A stretch of DNA of 64,000 bases. It comes from Datura wrightii. Lineage: Eukaryota > Streptophyta > Magnoliopsida > Solanales > Solanaceae. Positions 1-12,123 of this stretch are shown piece after piece; within the stretch, counting starts at the first letter, position 1, and each line of letters opens with the position of its first letter. Under the pieces are notes generated by a model, which ran no database searches, was not told the origin of the DNA, and worked only from the letters and a program-made list of their open reading frames with translations. A program made the translations under genes and the position numbers. The DNA lies in the NCBI GenBank assembly GCA_035772735.1, contig JASDFA010000006.1, positions 31,289,501-31,353,500 on the forward strand, given 5' to 3'.

Positions 1-665
1 CCTTTCTTTTACAGTTCAATTTTTAAGTCAATACATGCAAAATCCCTGCACTGAGCATTATCAGGCTGCCTTGCATACTCTTCATACATTAGCACAGATC
101 TCAGTCTTGGATTATATATGTCTCTAGATCCTTCTTTCCAGTTGCTATCTTATTGCGATCTAGACTGAGCCATTTGTTCTAATTTCAGACGGTCTGTGAG
201 TGAATTTTTTCTTAGTTTGGGTGGTTCACCAATTTTTTGAAATTCCAAGAAACATCCTGTTGTTGCCCTTTCCTATACAGAAGCGGAATATAAGTTCATG
301 CGCAGCTTGGTTGCAGAGATTACTTAGATAGTGCGTCTGCTTACTGATCTCTCTGCTGCTCGTTCTCTCCTAATTCCCCTTCACTGTGACAATCAATCTG
401 CCATCCACATTGCTAAAAATCCGGTCTTTCATGAATGCACTAAACATATAGAATTGGATTGTCATTTTGTCCGCGAAAAACTTCTTGATGGCTCAATCTC
501 TCTTTCTTTTGTCCCTTCATCCTCTTGAATTGCCGATATTTTTACCAAAGCTCTTTCCGGCCTTTTCAATCGCTCATTATTGGGTAAGTTGGGAGTTCGC
601 TCAGAGACCTCCAACTTTAGGGGGGTTTTGCTGGAAAATTCTCTCCGACAGTGGCTCATTTAAAA
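1..665 (+). pseudogene. Ty1/copia pol remnant (RT tail and RNase H)
   Basis: This is the C-terminal end of a copia polyprotein, broken by frameshifts and an early stop. In different frames one can read the motif NSKKHPVVALSYTEAEY, typical of the start of copia RNase H, then a stretch with HCDNQSAIHIAKNPVFHE and KHIELDCHFVREKL, and finally the ADIFTKAL motif near the polyprotein end. The clean open part begins at the Met at 331 and stops at 528; the ADIFTKAL part follows in another register. A purine-rich run at 617-626 could be the polypurine tract. The 5' part of the element lies outside the window, so its family lineage is uncertain. Confidence 0.85.
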
Positions 666-919
666 CTCCATGGACAGATAAGGAAGAATGAAGTAGATAG
701 AGTCACCTAAGTGATGATGAAGGAAGTAATGACAGTTGTTCTCTCATATATTTGCTGAGCACTTGACTACACAAAGCAAATGGATAACTGTATATACTTC
801 TAGAATAGCATAGAAGAGGTAGTTTAGTATAATACCATGTAAATACATTTTCTTTTATTCCAATTTGTTAGGAGTTTGTTACGGGGAACAAGAACTTTTT
901 GATAAAAGACATCTTCTCA

Positions 920-956
<37 letters not shown>

Positions 957-2160
957 GAGATAGACTATACAGACATTCAATTTTTATAGAATACAAGAAA
1001 AATTGCCTAAATTCCTCTCTTAGATTTTTCCGTTGTTCACTTAATTTTAATGTTTTCTTAACAGATAAAAAAGATGGAGTATGATTTTTCAATCCGTTCC
1101 ACTATTTTGCCAATTGAACATTTTTAAATACACTAATCTATATTTTTTAATATATTTATCCCAGCATGCATAAAAATATTATCACTGGCACTGTTTTTCA
1201 TTAAATTAAAGAAAGTTTATATTCTTTCAAAATTTAACTTTCGCTACACTTTTGGAAAAGTCCATCTCCTAATAATAATAATTTGAACGTTTTTCACTAA
1301 GAACTCAACCCTAAAGATGAACAATGCCTTGTAATTTGAATAATTGTTTGACACTGTTTATACCGAAGTATCTTCATTGGAAAATGAAAATTAACTTCCT
1401 TTTTATTTTCCTCCATATGTAGTTATAATATTTTAGGGCTTATTATAGAAATTCGACATACATAGACCTTACACAACTCTATTAGTATTTGCCTAACACT
1501 GAATAATATATGTGTATATTAGAAATCTAATCTCTATTTATTGAAGTGCTAAGGTACTATGGAGACATTAAACTTCACTGTATGACCTCACAACTTTCCC
1601 TAGAGTTACACTAAAAGTAGTTACTATATGAAGTACGTATGTGTTGTTACATAGTAAATTTTGACTTATTAAATAGTATGCAATGGAACGATTGTAATTA
1701 TTTATTTTAAATGATACACTTGCGTAATTGACGAGCACAAAACACAATAAGATATTCAAATACTTCACTAGTCAAAGATGGTATAGAATAATTTTTATCT
1801 CCATAGAAAGTGGTGCAAATAATACCTCAAACAAAACTTGTTCAATATTATTTAGAAAAATAATATCTTCAGATTCGCATGGTGATAAACCATGAGTAAT
1901 CGACCAAAATTGTAAATACATAAAATTGAACACGAGAATACTAAGAGTTGAGCAACAAAAGTTAGTTATCAAAGGGAGAAGTAAGAACAATTGACAAGAC
2001 AAGTGCAAGATAGTTATCTGGATCTAACTCTATTCAAGATTCACTTCTAAGGTTCTGTTGATTCTCACAAAATTCAACTATTGATTAGATAGATTCGCTT
2101 CTAAGATTCTATTGATTCTCATGAGTTCAACAATTAATTAGATTATTCTTGATGTTAATA
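666..2160. other. A+T-rich stretch without a recognisable gene
   Basis: No open frame here resembles a known protein. The first 200 bases may be the LTR that followed the copia remnant, but no second copy is present to define its ends. The rest is A+T-rich with one TA microsatellite. Confidence 0.6.
921..954. repeat. (TA)n microsatellite
   Basis: An uninterrupted TA dinucleotide run of about 34 bases. Confidence 0.95.
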
Positions 2161-2164
2161 TTCT

Positions 2165-2565
2165 TCTTTTGAATGAACTCCTCTAGACCCCATAGCCATC
2201 AACTTGTCCCCCAACTTCTGGGCCTTGTCCTTAGTCAAGGCTCTCCACTTGATCTTAGGTTGATCATACAATGTCCTCTTTCTACTCTTCTTCTTAATCT
2301 ATAAGTCCATCACCAAGAGCTTGTGTTGGATTGTGGGATTGTCACTCGGGATAATCTTATAAACAATGCATAAACCTCTGTCACATTTCTTGAGGAATAG
2401 ATAGTCAATTTGGATCTTGGCCACGGTACTCTGAAAGGAAATCAAGTGTTCCTCCTTTTCTGGGAAACTTGAGTTAGCTATCACCAAATCGAAAGCTTTA
2501 GAGAGAATTGAAAAACCGATTGAAGAATTTTCTAGATAAAGAATATGTTCGACCGAGTACTTCAC
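2165..2565 (-). pseudogene. LINE (RTE-type) endonuclease fragment
   Basis: The minus strand encodes the end of an endonuclease/exonuclease/phosphatase domain of the kind often annotated as craniofacial development protein 2-like in plants. Readable motifs are FDLVIANSSFPEKEEHLISF, KIQIDYLFLKKCDRGLC and VIPS-like IIPSDNPTIQHKLLVMDL, then after a stop RTLYDQPKIKWRALTKDKAQ. The endonuclease start and the reverse transcriptase are missing. Its orientation is opposite to the gypsy fragment that directly abuts it, so the two were joined by insertion or rearrangement. Confidence 0.75.
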
Positions 2566-3315
2566 CTTGGGGGTGCTCTGGTTCTATTTGTCTGAAAGAA
2601 GGATGGAACACTGCGAATGTGTGTTGATTCTAGCCAAGGATTGATGACTTGTTAGATCAGCTTAGGGAGCTAGTTTCTTTCTAAAGATCGACCTATAATT
2701 AGGGTACATCATCTGAATATAAAAGAGAAAGACAGTCTAAAAATAGCTTTTCATACTCTTTATGGCCATTTTGAATTTTTGTTGATGTCTTTTCTTCTAA
2801 CTAATTCACCAAATGTGTTTATGTATTTGATGAATCATATTTTCAAGTCATTTCTTGATCCTTTCATTATCTTCTTTATTGATGACATTCTGATATATGC
2901 AAAAAATCACGAGGACCATGTAGATAATTTGAGAATAGTCTTATAGACACTTAAGGAGAATGAACTTTACACAAAGTTCTCCAAGTGTGAGTTTTGGATT
3001 AATTATATGGCATTCTTGAGTCACATGGTATCTAGTGATGGGATTAAAGTTGATCCTCAGAAGGTTGAAGTAGTTGAGAACTGAATTTCGTAACTTCTTG
3101 GGATTAACTGGTTACTATTGGAAATTTGTGAAAGTATTTTTGTCTATAGCTGCACCACTTACGACATTGACCCAAAACATTGCTAAATTTCAGCGGTTCG
3201 AGACATGTGAAAAAGGTTTGTAGGAGTTAAAGGTAAAGCTGAATTCAGCCCCATCTTGGCTCTACCTTCAAGATCTAGTGGTTTTGTGGTGTATTGTGAT
3301 ATTGGGTGAAAACTG
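2566..3315 (+). pseudogene. Ty3/gypsy reverse transcriptase fragment
   Basis: A decayed plus-strand RT begins at a WGALVLFV-like motif at about 2566 and runs through FHTLYGHFEFLLMSF, FIDDILIYAKN (the catalytic Asp pair), LYTKFSKCEFW and HMVSSDGIKVDPQKVE, then decays at the start of RNase H (VVYCD-like, near 3290). Stops and frameshifts occur throughout. It is closest to the Tekay-like elements elsewhere in this window but has no LTR, Gag or integrase here. Confidence 0.85.
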
Positions 3316-3339
3316 CTCTTTCCTAATGAGAAAAGATAT

Positions 3340-3732
3340 TTATTGTGATATATTCAAACAAATTACTATTATGAAGGATATACTTAGAATTAAAAAAGGA
3401 GCTATTTGAATAATTTCCTACTAAACTCAATAAAATCATATTGCAGCATGCTCAGGAAGAGATGAAATAATATTCACATTATGAAAAGAAATTTTGAAGA
3501 TAGAAAGCAAGTATTACTTGATTCTTAGAGTGAGATTGAAATATTATATTTTCCACAATCTGATGAATAACAGGAGGAAAAGGTTGCAACTTCAGAGAAT
3601 TCAAAATTCACAAGGAGAGTCTAAAAGGAATAGACCAATTGGTTGTTGAAGCAATCTCATTTATTACAAGAAATACTCAAAAAATGAAGATACGGTGAAC
3701 TTCACTTTTTCTCAGTCATATCCCAATAATGG
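3340..3732 (+). pseudogene. L1-like LINE ORF2, part 1
   Basis: Frame-shifted plus-strand sequence matches the linker before the reverse transcriptase of plant L1 LINEs, with the readable words NRRKRLQLQRIQNSQGES and VEAISF. It stops at the AATGG target site of the gypsy element at 3733 and resumes at 16216. I recognise the family from its word pattern; the stretch is heavily degraded. Confidence 0.6.
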
Positions 3733-6089
3733 TGTAATGCCCCGAAAACTCAAAATCAATATCCGGGACTTAAATCTGAAAATCTGAAAAACCGCAGAAA
3801 TGTTGCAGGGCGGCCCACCTGACGAGTTGTTAGGTAACCTCACGACTCATTAGGTGAGCCGTGAGGAGGAGGATGGATAATGTAAAAGAGGGAGGCAGTG
3901 TACCTAACGAGGGACTTCACGAGTCGTGGTCACTGACCACAACCCGTTAGGTCACTCGTGGTCATACCTGAGTTGAGAAAATATTGTGTTGTCCAGTGTA
4001 CTTGACGAATAGGGGCAATGAGTCTTGATCCCCAGTAATGACTTGTTATATCCCCCGTTACCAGCCTCAGTTAATTTTAGCCAGTGTACCTGGCGGGCGT
4101 GACCACGATCGTTAGGTCACCCGTTAGGGTCACTTGACAGTTTTTTTCAGCGATTTTCTAAGGGCTATCTAGTAATTTCCTACCATCTCAAGCTTTAAAC
4201 TATGTCGTTTTAGTATTAATTTCAGACGTTTTAGTGGGGGTAACGGGTTCTCTTCCTCATTCCCCACTTAAACACTCTAGAAACAGAATGTAGAGTTCTC
4301 TCTCAGAGTATTTCAGAGCAAGAGCTAGGACAGATCTTTCCTCTTCGATTCTCAAGCGTTTTCTCTAGGTTTCTTCATCAGGTATGTGGAAATTTAATAA
4401 GGGAACTGTCCTTCCCTTGTGTCCCCAAATTTTCTCCCATAATTTCCCTATCAGTTTAGCCTTGAGATTTTCGAATAAGTAGAGAATTTCATATGGGTTT
4501 TCGTTAATTTCAATTGGGTTATTACCCATGTTTATTATTCACATGATTTTCGTCAATTTGTAGATAAATTGTTGTTATTCTGGCCAAGATGATTTGCAGC
4601 CTTAAATTTTCGAGTATGGATTATTGCGTATTAAATTCTGTCTATTTTTGCAAAGTATATTTGGGATGATTTTCCTAGAAATTTCTGTTGTAAATATTTG
4701 TTGTGTAATTATTCCCCTAATGAGAATGATTTAGCTATAATATGAAATTTTCTATGTTGTCGGAATGAATGAGCTCTCTATTAGCTGCTTAGTAGTCTAG
4801 TCAGTTAGAACACAGAACTTTCTCTTTTAGAACTATTCAGAAGATGTCAACTGATCAGTTTGATACAGTCTTTTCTCGAGGTGTCAGTAGTACCTCTTAG
4901 TTATCAGAACCAGACTCAGATTATAGTTATTTGGTCCATTAGGCGGTCATGAAATTTTAGATTTATAGCTCTGACCATCCCCAGGACCCCAGTTCAGTTA
5001 CAATTTGTTCTTAGATGGTTACGACACTTTCAGATAAGCAGCTCTAACCAGTCTAGAACCTAGTTTCAGACTCCAGTCCGATAAGACTCTCAGGGTACTT
5101 TCAGTTATATGTCCCTAACTAGTCTTGGACCCCAGTTTTGAGCTATCAGCCTAGCAGTTAAGTATAGGTTTTCAGTGGGAGTAGGACTTAGCACCGAGCA
5201 GGCTGGGGTTCCAGCGCACCCAGATTCCTAGAACTACGTTGCTAGCGTAGGTTACAGTATTACTTGGCCTGATTTGCCCCAGACTTTCGTGATCACTTAG
5301 TTCATGCCTTTATACCCTGGCAAGGTATATTGGGTCCTACTGGTGGGGTGTATACATCGGACTCCACGTCTAGCTCATGTGGTTAAATGTCAGTTATAGA
5401 TTCTCCCACTAGTCAGTTAGTTCACTCTCAGATTTCTTAGTTCAGATCAGTTCAGTGCAGTATCTTAGACTCAATATCTCAGACTTAGGACATGTTATGA
5501 TCATCAGTCAGGGTCATTCTTGACTATATTAGTTCTACATTAGTTGTATCAGTTTTCAGCCTATCAGTTGGTCATTTCAGATCGTATCAGTTCAGGTACT
5601 AGTTCTGTGATATTATTCATGTTTCTCTCACTTACTTAGGACATTCGAAGTACTGACGCATACTTTTATGCTGTATCGTTTCATGATACAACTGCAGGTT
5701 CTTAGACTTAGCACCGCTAGCCACCGCAGTTCAGATTCTCCACCTCAGCAGTGAAGTGTGAGTCCTCATCATCCGAGGGCATTATTTCTTTCTTTTAGTC
5801 ATTTATTAGTTTCAGTTAGACTTTGAATTAGCTGGGGGCTTGTCCCAGCAGCTCCTCAGTTAGATGGCTTTTAGACAAACATGACTTTCAGATTCATCAG
5901 CAGTATTCAAATGTTTTGAACTTTATACTTTCAGACTTGTCTTTCACAAATGTTTTATGATATTATTTTAAATTTCCGCCATGTATGATTACTCATATTA
6001 CTAGTGCATGATAGATCAGGGGTTGAATTGGGGTCACTTGTGGCTTCATATATCGTGTTACGTCCAGGGTGTAGGCTCGGGGCGTGGCA
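3733..6089 (+). repeat. 5' LTR of gypsy element 1
   Basis: The LTR begins TGTAATGCCCC and ends GGCGTGGCA. It matches 13727-16215 along its length. It lacks about 95 bases near its end, and a 43-base segment near 14733 of the partner is also absent here. The segment at about 3810-4140 is rich in palindromic ACGACTCGT-like words. Confidence 0.9.
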
Positions 6090-6090
6090 A

Positions 6091-6110
6091 ACTTGTTATC
6101 AGAGCCCTAG
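6091..6110 (+). other. Primer binding site (initiator Met tRNA type)
   Basis: Directly after the 5' LTR stands TTATCAGAGCC, one base off the usual plant PBS core GGTATCAGAGCC complementary to initiator tRNA-Met. Confidence 0.7.
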
Positions 6111-6309
6111 GTTCAGAGTATCCTCAGAAAGTATGAAAGCCGCATCGAGTAGAGTCCTTTTCATAGGTGTGAAGCCCGCCACACTTATTATGAGGAGGCT
6201 ACGAGATGTTATTAGGAAAACTCTTTTTTGTTCATACTCTTTATCGTGCATTAAAGTTCAATTCCAGAAATTCCCTTCGAATTCGTGATCTATTTTATTT
6301 TAGTGAACC

Positions 6310-7370
6310 ATGCATCCAAGACGTGGTAATGAAAGAAGGTCCGATAATGCCAACAGATCGGCCCCACCAGCCCCAACAGTTTCTCAAGATGATTCTGTTT
6401 CTACCGCAGAGTTTAGAGCGACCATTCAGTTACTGGCCCAAATTATAACCAATCAGGTGAATCAGCAGGTTGTGCCAGTGGATACGAATGGTTCTGCGGC
6501 AGCTTCAAGGGTGCGGGACTTTACCCTTATGAACCCTCCATCGTTTCAGGGATCTAAAGTGAGGGAGGACCCCCAAGAGTTTGTGGATGAGGTCAGGAAG
6601 ATTACCCGTATTATGGGTGTTAGCTCCTCCGAGAGTGCTGACCTGGCTACCTACCAGCTGAAAGGGGTAGCCTAGGTGTGGTATGAGTAGTGGATGGAGC
6701 GACGACCAGCAAAAGCAGGCCCGGTGGAGTGGGAGGAGTTCCACACAGCTTTTCTGGACAGATTTTTCCCTCGGGAGCTGAGGGAGGCAAAGATGGCGGA
6801 GTTTATGAACTTGAGACAAGGCAACAGAACTGTGGAGGAGTATGCTCTGGAGTTTACTAGGCTGTCAAAGTATGCTCCGGAGATGGTAGCCGAGCCAAGG
6901 GCTCGCATGCTGAAGTTCGTAAATCGAGTATCTAATCTGGTCCTCAAGGAATGCAAGATGGCAATTCTAATCAAGGATATGGATCTCTCTAGCTTAATTG
7001 TGTATGCCCAGTAGATTGAGGCTGAAAAGCTGAAAGATATGGAGTGTAAGAACAAACGAGCACGAACTGGCCTGTCAGATTTCGGCCATTAGAGGTCTAG
7101 CGGTAGTAGCCGCCCACAGCAGGAACAACAACAGAGAGTCCCAACACCTAGTTCAGCCAGTGCTCTAACCTTTTAGTCGCCAGGATCGGAGGAGTGAGTC
7201 ATCTGGCACTCAGTCTTAGGCCCACAATACCAGAAACAAGTATCCAGCTTGTTCCAAGTATGGTAGGAACCACCCGGGCGAGTGCCTTCAAGGACAAGAG
7301 GGCTGTTTTGGTTGTGGATAGCTCGGACATCGGCTCAGGGAGTGCCCATTAGCCGGGCGAGGGAGACCAC
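6310..7370 (+). pseudogene. Gag of gypsy element 1
   Basis: The start MHPRRGNERR leads into a gypsy Gag with the motifs VREDPQEFVDEVRKI, WEEFHTAFLDRFFPRE, EFMNLRQGNRTVEEYALEF and LSKYAPEMV. In-frame stops at 6673 and 6688 replace expected Gln codons, and another stop is at 7012. A zinc knuckle (CFGCG then GHRLRECP, with one Cys lost) can be read near 7300-7360 in a shifted frame. Gag would form the virus-like particle and bind element RNA; this copy cannot make a full-length protein. Confidence 0.85.
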
Positions 7371-7439
7371 AATCCACCACATCATCAGTTCCAGTAGGCT
7401 GATCAGCTCAACAGTCCAACACATCAGGTATAGATGGTG

Positions 7440-7740
7440 GTCAGCGCCAAAATTGCTTCTATGCTCTATCTTCCCATCAGGATTAGGAAAGTTCACCCAA
7501 CATAGTTATTGGTATGTTACGTCTCTTCCATCTAGACGTGTATTCCCTCTTAGATCCAGGAGCCACTCTTTCCTTCGTGACTCCCTATGTAGTAGTCCAA
7601 TTCAACATTAGTCCAGAGGTCCTCTCAGAACCATTCTCAGTCTCCACCCCAGTGGCGAGTCAGTTAGAGCCAGCCGGGTGTATAGGAACTACCCAATCTC
7701 AGTCCTGAGTAAAGTTATTCCAGCCGATCTTGTAGAGTTA
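7440..7740 (+). pseudogene. Aspartic protease of gypsy element 1
   Basis: The active-site region reads SLLDPGATLSFVTPY, where the D-P/S-G-A motif is the catalytic Asp triad of retropepsins, here LLDPGAT. It is followed by FNISPEVLSEPFSVSTPV. A frameshift near 7680 separates it from the next part, which ends in ILGIDWL-like LVLGIDWLYS. The enzyme would cut the polyprotein. Confidence 0.85.
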
Positions 7741-8950
7741 GACATGATCGACTTTGTCCTTGTTCTTGGCATAGATTGGTTATACTCCTGCTATGCCTCA
7801 GTCGATTGCAGAACTAGAGTTGTCAAGTTTCAGTTTCCCAACAAACCAGTGTTAGAATGGATGGTCAGCAGTTCAGCGCCTATGGGTAGGTTTATTTCCT
7901 ACCTTAAGGCCCAGAAACTCATCTCCAAAGGATTTTTATATCATCTAGTTCGGGTCAAGGATTCCACCTCTGAGACCCCAACCATCCAGTCAGTTCTAGT
8001 AGTCAGTGAGTTCCCAAATGTTTTTCTTGAGGATCTTCCCGGAGTTCCCCCTGAACGGGAATTAGACTTCGGAATAGATCTCCTCTTAGATACTCAGCCT
8101 ATTTCCATCCCTCCTTATAGAATGGCTCCAGTTGAGCTTAAGGAGTTGAAGGAGCATCTAAAAGATCTTCTTGACAAGGGTTTTATCAAACCCAACATCT
8201 CTCCTTGGGGTGCTCCAGTTCTATTTGTGCGAAAGAAAGACGATACCCTCAGAATGTGCATAGATTACTGTCAGCTGAACAAAGTCATAGTCAAGAATAG
8301 ATATCCCCTACCTAGAATTGATGACCTGTTCGACCAACTTCAGGGAGCCAGTTGTTTCTCCAAGATCGATCTCAGATCAGGATACCACCAATTAAGGGTC
8401 AGAGAGTGTGATATACTGAAAACAACATTCAAAACTTGGTATGGCCACTACGAGTTTGTGGTGATGTCCTTTGGACTCACAAATGCCCCTGTAGCCTTTA
8501 TGGACCTGATGAACAGAGTCTTCAAGCAGTATCTGGATATGTTCGTCATTGTATTTATCGATGACATTCTGGTATACTCCAGAAATGAGGAAGAGCATGC
8601 AGATCACCTGAGGATAGCACTACAGACACTTAGAGACCACCAGTTATTCGCCAAGTTCAGCAAGTGGGAATTTTGGTTAAAATCCGTGACTTTCTTAGGT
8701 CATGTGGTCTCCAGTGAAGGGATACAAGTAGATCCTCATAAGATAGTAGCAGTGAAGGATTGGCCCAGACTTACCTCTCCTACTAAAATCAGGAGTTTTC
8801 TGGGCTTAGCGGTTTATTACCGATGATTTGTGGAAGGTTTTTCCTCCATAGCATCTCCTATGACCAAGTTAACCCAGAAGAAGGTGAAATTCCAATGGTC
8901 GGAAGAGTGTGAGAAGAGTTTCAAGGAGTTGAAGACTTGACTCACTACCG
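7678..8950 (+). pseudogene. Reverse transcriptase of gypsy element 1
   Basis: A long open stretch from 7678 to 8826 carries most of the RT: LPGVPPERELDFGIDLL, KDLLDKGFIKPNISPWGAP, the palm motif RMCIDYCQLNKV, FSKIDLRSGYHQL, YEFVVMSFGLTNAP and the catalytic FIDDILVYSRNEEEH. The stop at 8824 (TGA in place of the Arg of YYRRFVEGF) is a likely CGA to TGA change. Reading continues after it with FVEGFSSIASPMTKL and a further stop near 8938. Confidence 0.9.
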
Positions 8951-9300
8951 CTCTTGTGTTAACCCTTCCAGAAGGATCAGATGGGTTGGTTGTTTATTGT
9001 GACACTTCCAGAGTTGGACTCAGTTGTGTTATGATGCAACGGGGCGAAGAGATAGCCTACGCCTCCAGGCATCTTAAAGTTCATAAGAAGAATTATCCAA
9101 CTAATGACTTGGAGTTGGCAACGGTGGTGTTTGCGCTAAAAATATAGAGACATTACTTATATAGAGATCACGGAGATGTATTCATAGATAACAAGAGCCT
9201 TCAGTATGTGTTCAGCCAAAAGGACCTAAACCCGCGTCAGAGACGGTGGTTGGAGCTGCTAAAGGATTATGACATGAGTGTGTTGTATCACCCTTGTAAG
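8951..9300 (+). pseudogene. RNase H of gypsy element 1
   Basis: LTLPEGSDGLVVYCDTSRVG begins the domain, with the first catalytic Asp in YCD. IAYASRHLKVHKKNY, NDLELATVVFALKI and NKSLQYVFSQKDLNPRQRRW follow. A stop stands in place of Trp after FALKI. The domain would remove the RNA strand during reverse transcription. Confidence 0.85.
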
Positions 9301-9555
9301 GCCAATGTGGTGGCTGACGCCCTAGGCAGACAGTCTATGGAAAGTGTGGCTCACATTGAGGAAGACAAGAAGGAGTTAGCGAAAGAAGTTCACAGGCTAG
9401 CCCGGTTAGGGGTGCAGTTGATGGATTCAGCTGAAGGTGGCGTGGTAATGCAAAGCGGGTTAGATTCATCCTTGGTAGTTGAATTCAAATCCATATAGGA
9501 TGAGGATCCCATTTTACTTAAACTTAAAGAAGCAGTTCTCAGAAAGGAGGTTGAG
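9301..9555 (+). pseudogene. Integrase N-terminal part of gypsy element 1
   Basis: KANVVADALGRQSMESVAHI marks the RNase H to integrase linker, then ELAKEVHRLARLGVQLMD. The sequence stops at KEVE, exactly where the solo LTR is inserted. The reading frame resumes at 12124 with EAFSKRGDGVLRYQGRLCVP, so the insertion is clean. Confidence 0.85.
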
Positions 9556-12123
9556 TGTCACACCCCGCCTTGGGGGGTATGACTGGCACCTGGTGCCCTA
9601 TCAGGACCTGGCCTGCTGGACTGTTAAGCCTGGGCACATCTGGTGCCTGTCTGGCTCTAACTCACATTTCTGGAAACAAAGGGCTATATAACGGCTGTAA
9701 ACACAGCCCCCGGCCCACTAGCCTATAGCCTTCTGTACCTGTACTAACAGCTGACCAGAAACATATCAATTCAGGGGAACCTATGCGGGCCGACAAGGCC
9801 ACCATGCTGTCTAGTTATCTGCAACTCAATCATAAAGCACTAAAAAGCTACGTGACCGACAAGGTCACAACTACTGGCAAACTATGGCCCCACACGACCA
9901 TCATACTAGAAAGAAGGAGTACTAACAGCTATACAACTACACGGCCTCACACGACTGGCTCATCTGACCACAAGGAATATATACAGACTGCAAGCCTCTA
10001 GGAATAGCAATAGAAATGATCGGGACAGGGCCCCGACCTACCTGTACTATACCAAAAAAAAGAAATGAAATACACCTCTGAAATTCAGTCTCCGGATGAC
10101 AGGAGCTGAATACTCGATCGCTGACAGGAATCACGCAGTATCGCCTGCTCGTCTATGAGTACGTGCAGGCAAGTAATGCAGCGCCCCACCGGGCGTCAGT
10201 ACCGCTGGTACTGAGTATGTAAAGCAATAACTGAAACAATAATGCAACTGATAAAACTGAAGTGGGAAGAAACAGATTAACTGCCTGATAATGTAAGTCA
10301 TAACTTTTCTCTTTTACACTGGAAAGAAGTAGAAGTCATACCTGGAGACATATCCCTCTACTGCTGATCTACTCGTGTCTAACATAACATGGCATAACAT
10401 GAAATAGCATAACATGGCACACACAAACCTTACCCGGCCCCCATAAGCCGGGAGGTACAACCAACACAGAATCTACACCCCTACCCCGGTCATCCCATCT
10501 CCTATAATGGCTGTAAGCATCCCGCCGGTCCCCTGGGTATGTACTTGGGCTCGCTGAGCCCCTGACTATAACTGTACCTGAGTCTGAAGGACTCCTGAAT
10601 CAACACCCGGGCGTATCCGCTCGACGGGGGTGTATAAAAGCCGACCAAGGCAAAATATGGGGAAAATGGCATCCCATCTTCGTCCCCTTGGGGGACGGCA
10701 TACCACTCCGTAGAGTGACGTATCCTCGTCCTCTGGCGGACGAGTCGATACAGCTATTAACCCTGGGGCGGTCGTGGATGCTAGGTAGTCCAACCCCAAA
10801 CAATACAACGGTCTCAACTAGTAATGCTGTCTGTGTATCTCACATGCTGAGGCCAACAGGGGTAAGGTATCGTATATATTACAAGCTGAGCTAATAATAA
10901 TAATCTGTACGTATTTGATACGTGCTGAGGCTGGTAAATATATATATATGAATATAGTCTCCTGCTAAACTGTACTGGGGCAAAGACCGTACAAGATAGT
11001 GTTTCTGCTGAAAACTATGCTGTTTACTGAGTTTCTGTATTAACATGATCTCCTATTCCTAACATGCATTCTAAACTTTATTTTAACCTGCCATTCCATT
11101 TCTGAAGTGTTTTACGGATATTACATCACCTCACGGGGTTTCAACTAAATACAAAGATATCTTAACATGTCATATTACATCACATACTGAGCATACTGAG
11201 CAATCTCTAACACTTGTGTTAGAATCTATGTTGTACTAGTAGGTTCCATACACGTTACAACCCAATGCTTCTCATATCGTATCAATATTCATAATAAATG
11301 TAACATTTGACTCCTGAACGTTCTACTGGCCTGTAAATCACTATACTGTACCGATATTACTTAACTTGCCGAGGGAACTAGCTTTACATACCTTATCCTT
11401 GAACTATTCGTCCGTCGGACGAAGCTCAGCCGGTACTTCAGCTATTTTCTCCCAACTGCATTCATAAATATGCCAATTAATACTAAATACAGCTTTACTG
11501 TAAAGAGCAACGTCACTTTCGATATAGTTTATAGCCTAAACTTAGGCTTATCAAAAGACGGTCGAAAACTCGCTATTTTTCGGCGGTCCAGAAGGGAGAA
11601 ATATTCACTTCTCAGCTAGGAACACATAGACATTAATTTAGAGCAATTCTACTTACCTTAGTTCGGTGGCTCGCCGATTCGTCGGCCGTATTTCACGAAA
11701 CTAATTCCGCAGGAATGCTCTCTGCTGCTAAATACTTCGGTATCTGAGATTAATTTGAGTTTGGGCAGCGTTTAGCAGCGTAATCGGACGAAAATTATTT
11801 AATTTCTTCGATCCTTTTCCCTTCACTGCGTTTTCTCTCTGTTTCTGGAATTTCCTAAGTGTTTAAATGAAATTAAACCGAAGTGGGGCTTATATACTTG
11901 AGCCTGAACCTGGGCAACATGTCACGGAGCCATCGCGGAGGCGTCACCTCCGTGACACGCTGCCATCGCGGAGGGGCTCTGCCTCGGCTCCTCCCGCGAT
12001 GGTTCGACGGGTTTCTCGTCCGATCTTTTTCCCGGCCTTTCTCTAGCACGTATGGCCTTCAAATATACTTAACCAACGTGCGAATAGGTCGTCTATGTGC
12101 CGGGAATTCTACGGGGTATAACA
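9556..12123 (-). mobile_element. Solo LTR inserted in integrase of element 1
   Basis: The insert begins TGTCACACCCCGCC and ends GGGGTATAACA with TSD TTGAG at 9551-9555 and 12124-12128. It has no internal coding sequence. Its two ends and many words (for example the AACTGTAAACACAGCC segment and the CCATCGCGG clusters at 11925-12020) resemble the LTRs of the minus-strand gypsy element at 29503-46617. In that family's orientation the LTR start is at 12123. Unequal recombination between the two LTRs of a former element is the simplest origin. Confidence 0.85.

Noticed and set aside
629..890. Possible LTR after the copia remnant
   Set aside because: It starts TG and ends CA in the right place after a purine run, but no second copy or duplication supports the ends.
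10566..10817. Overlapping open frames in the solo LTR
   Set aside because: They lie in LTR sequence, differ between strands and match nothing I recognise.
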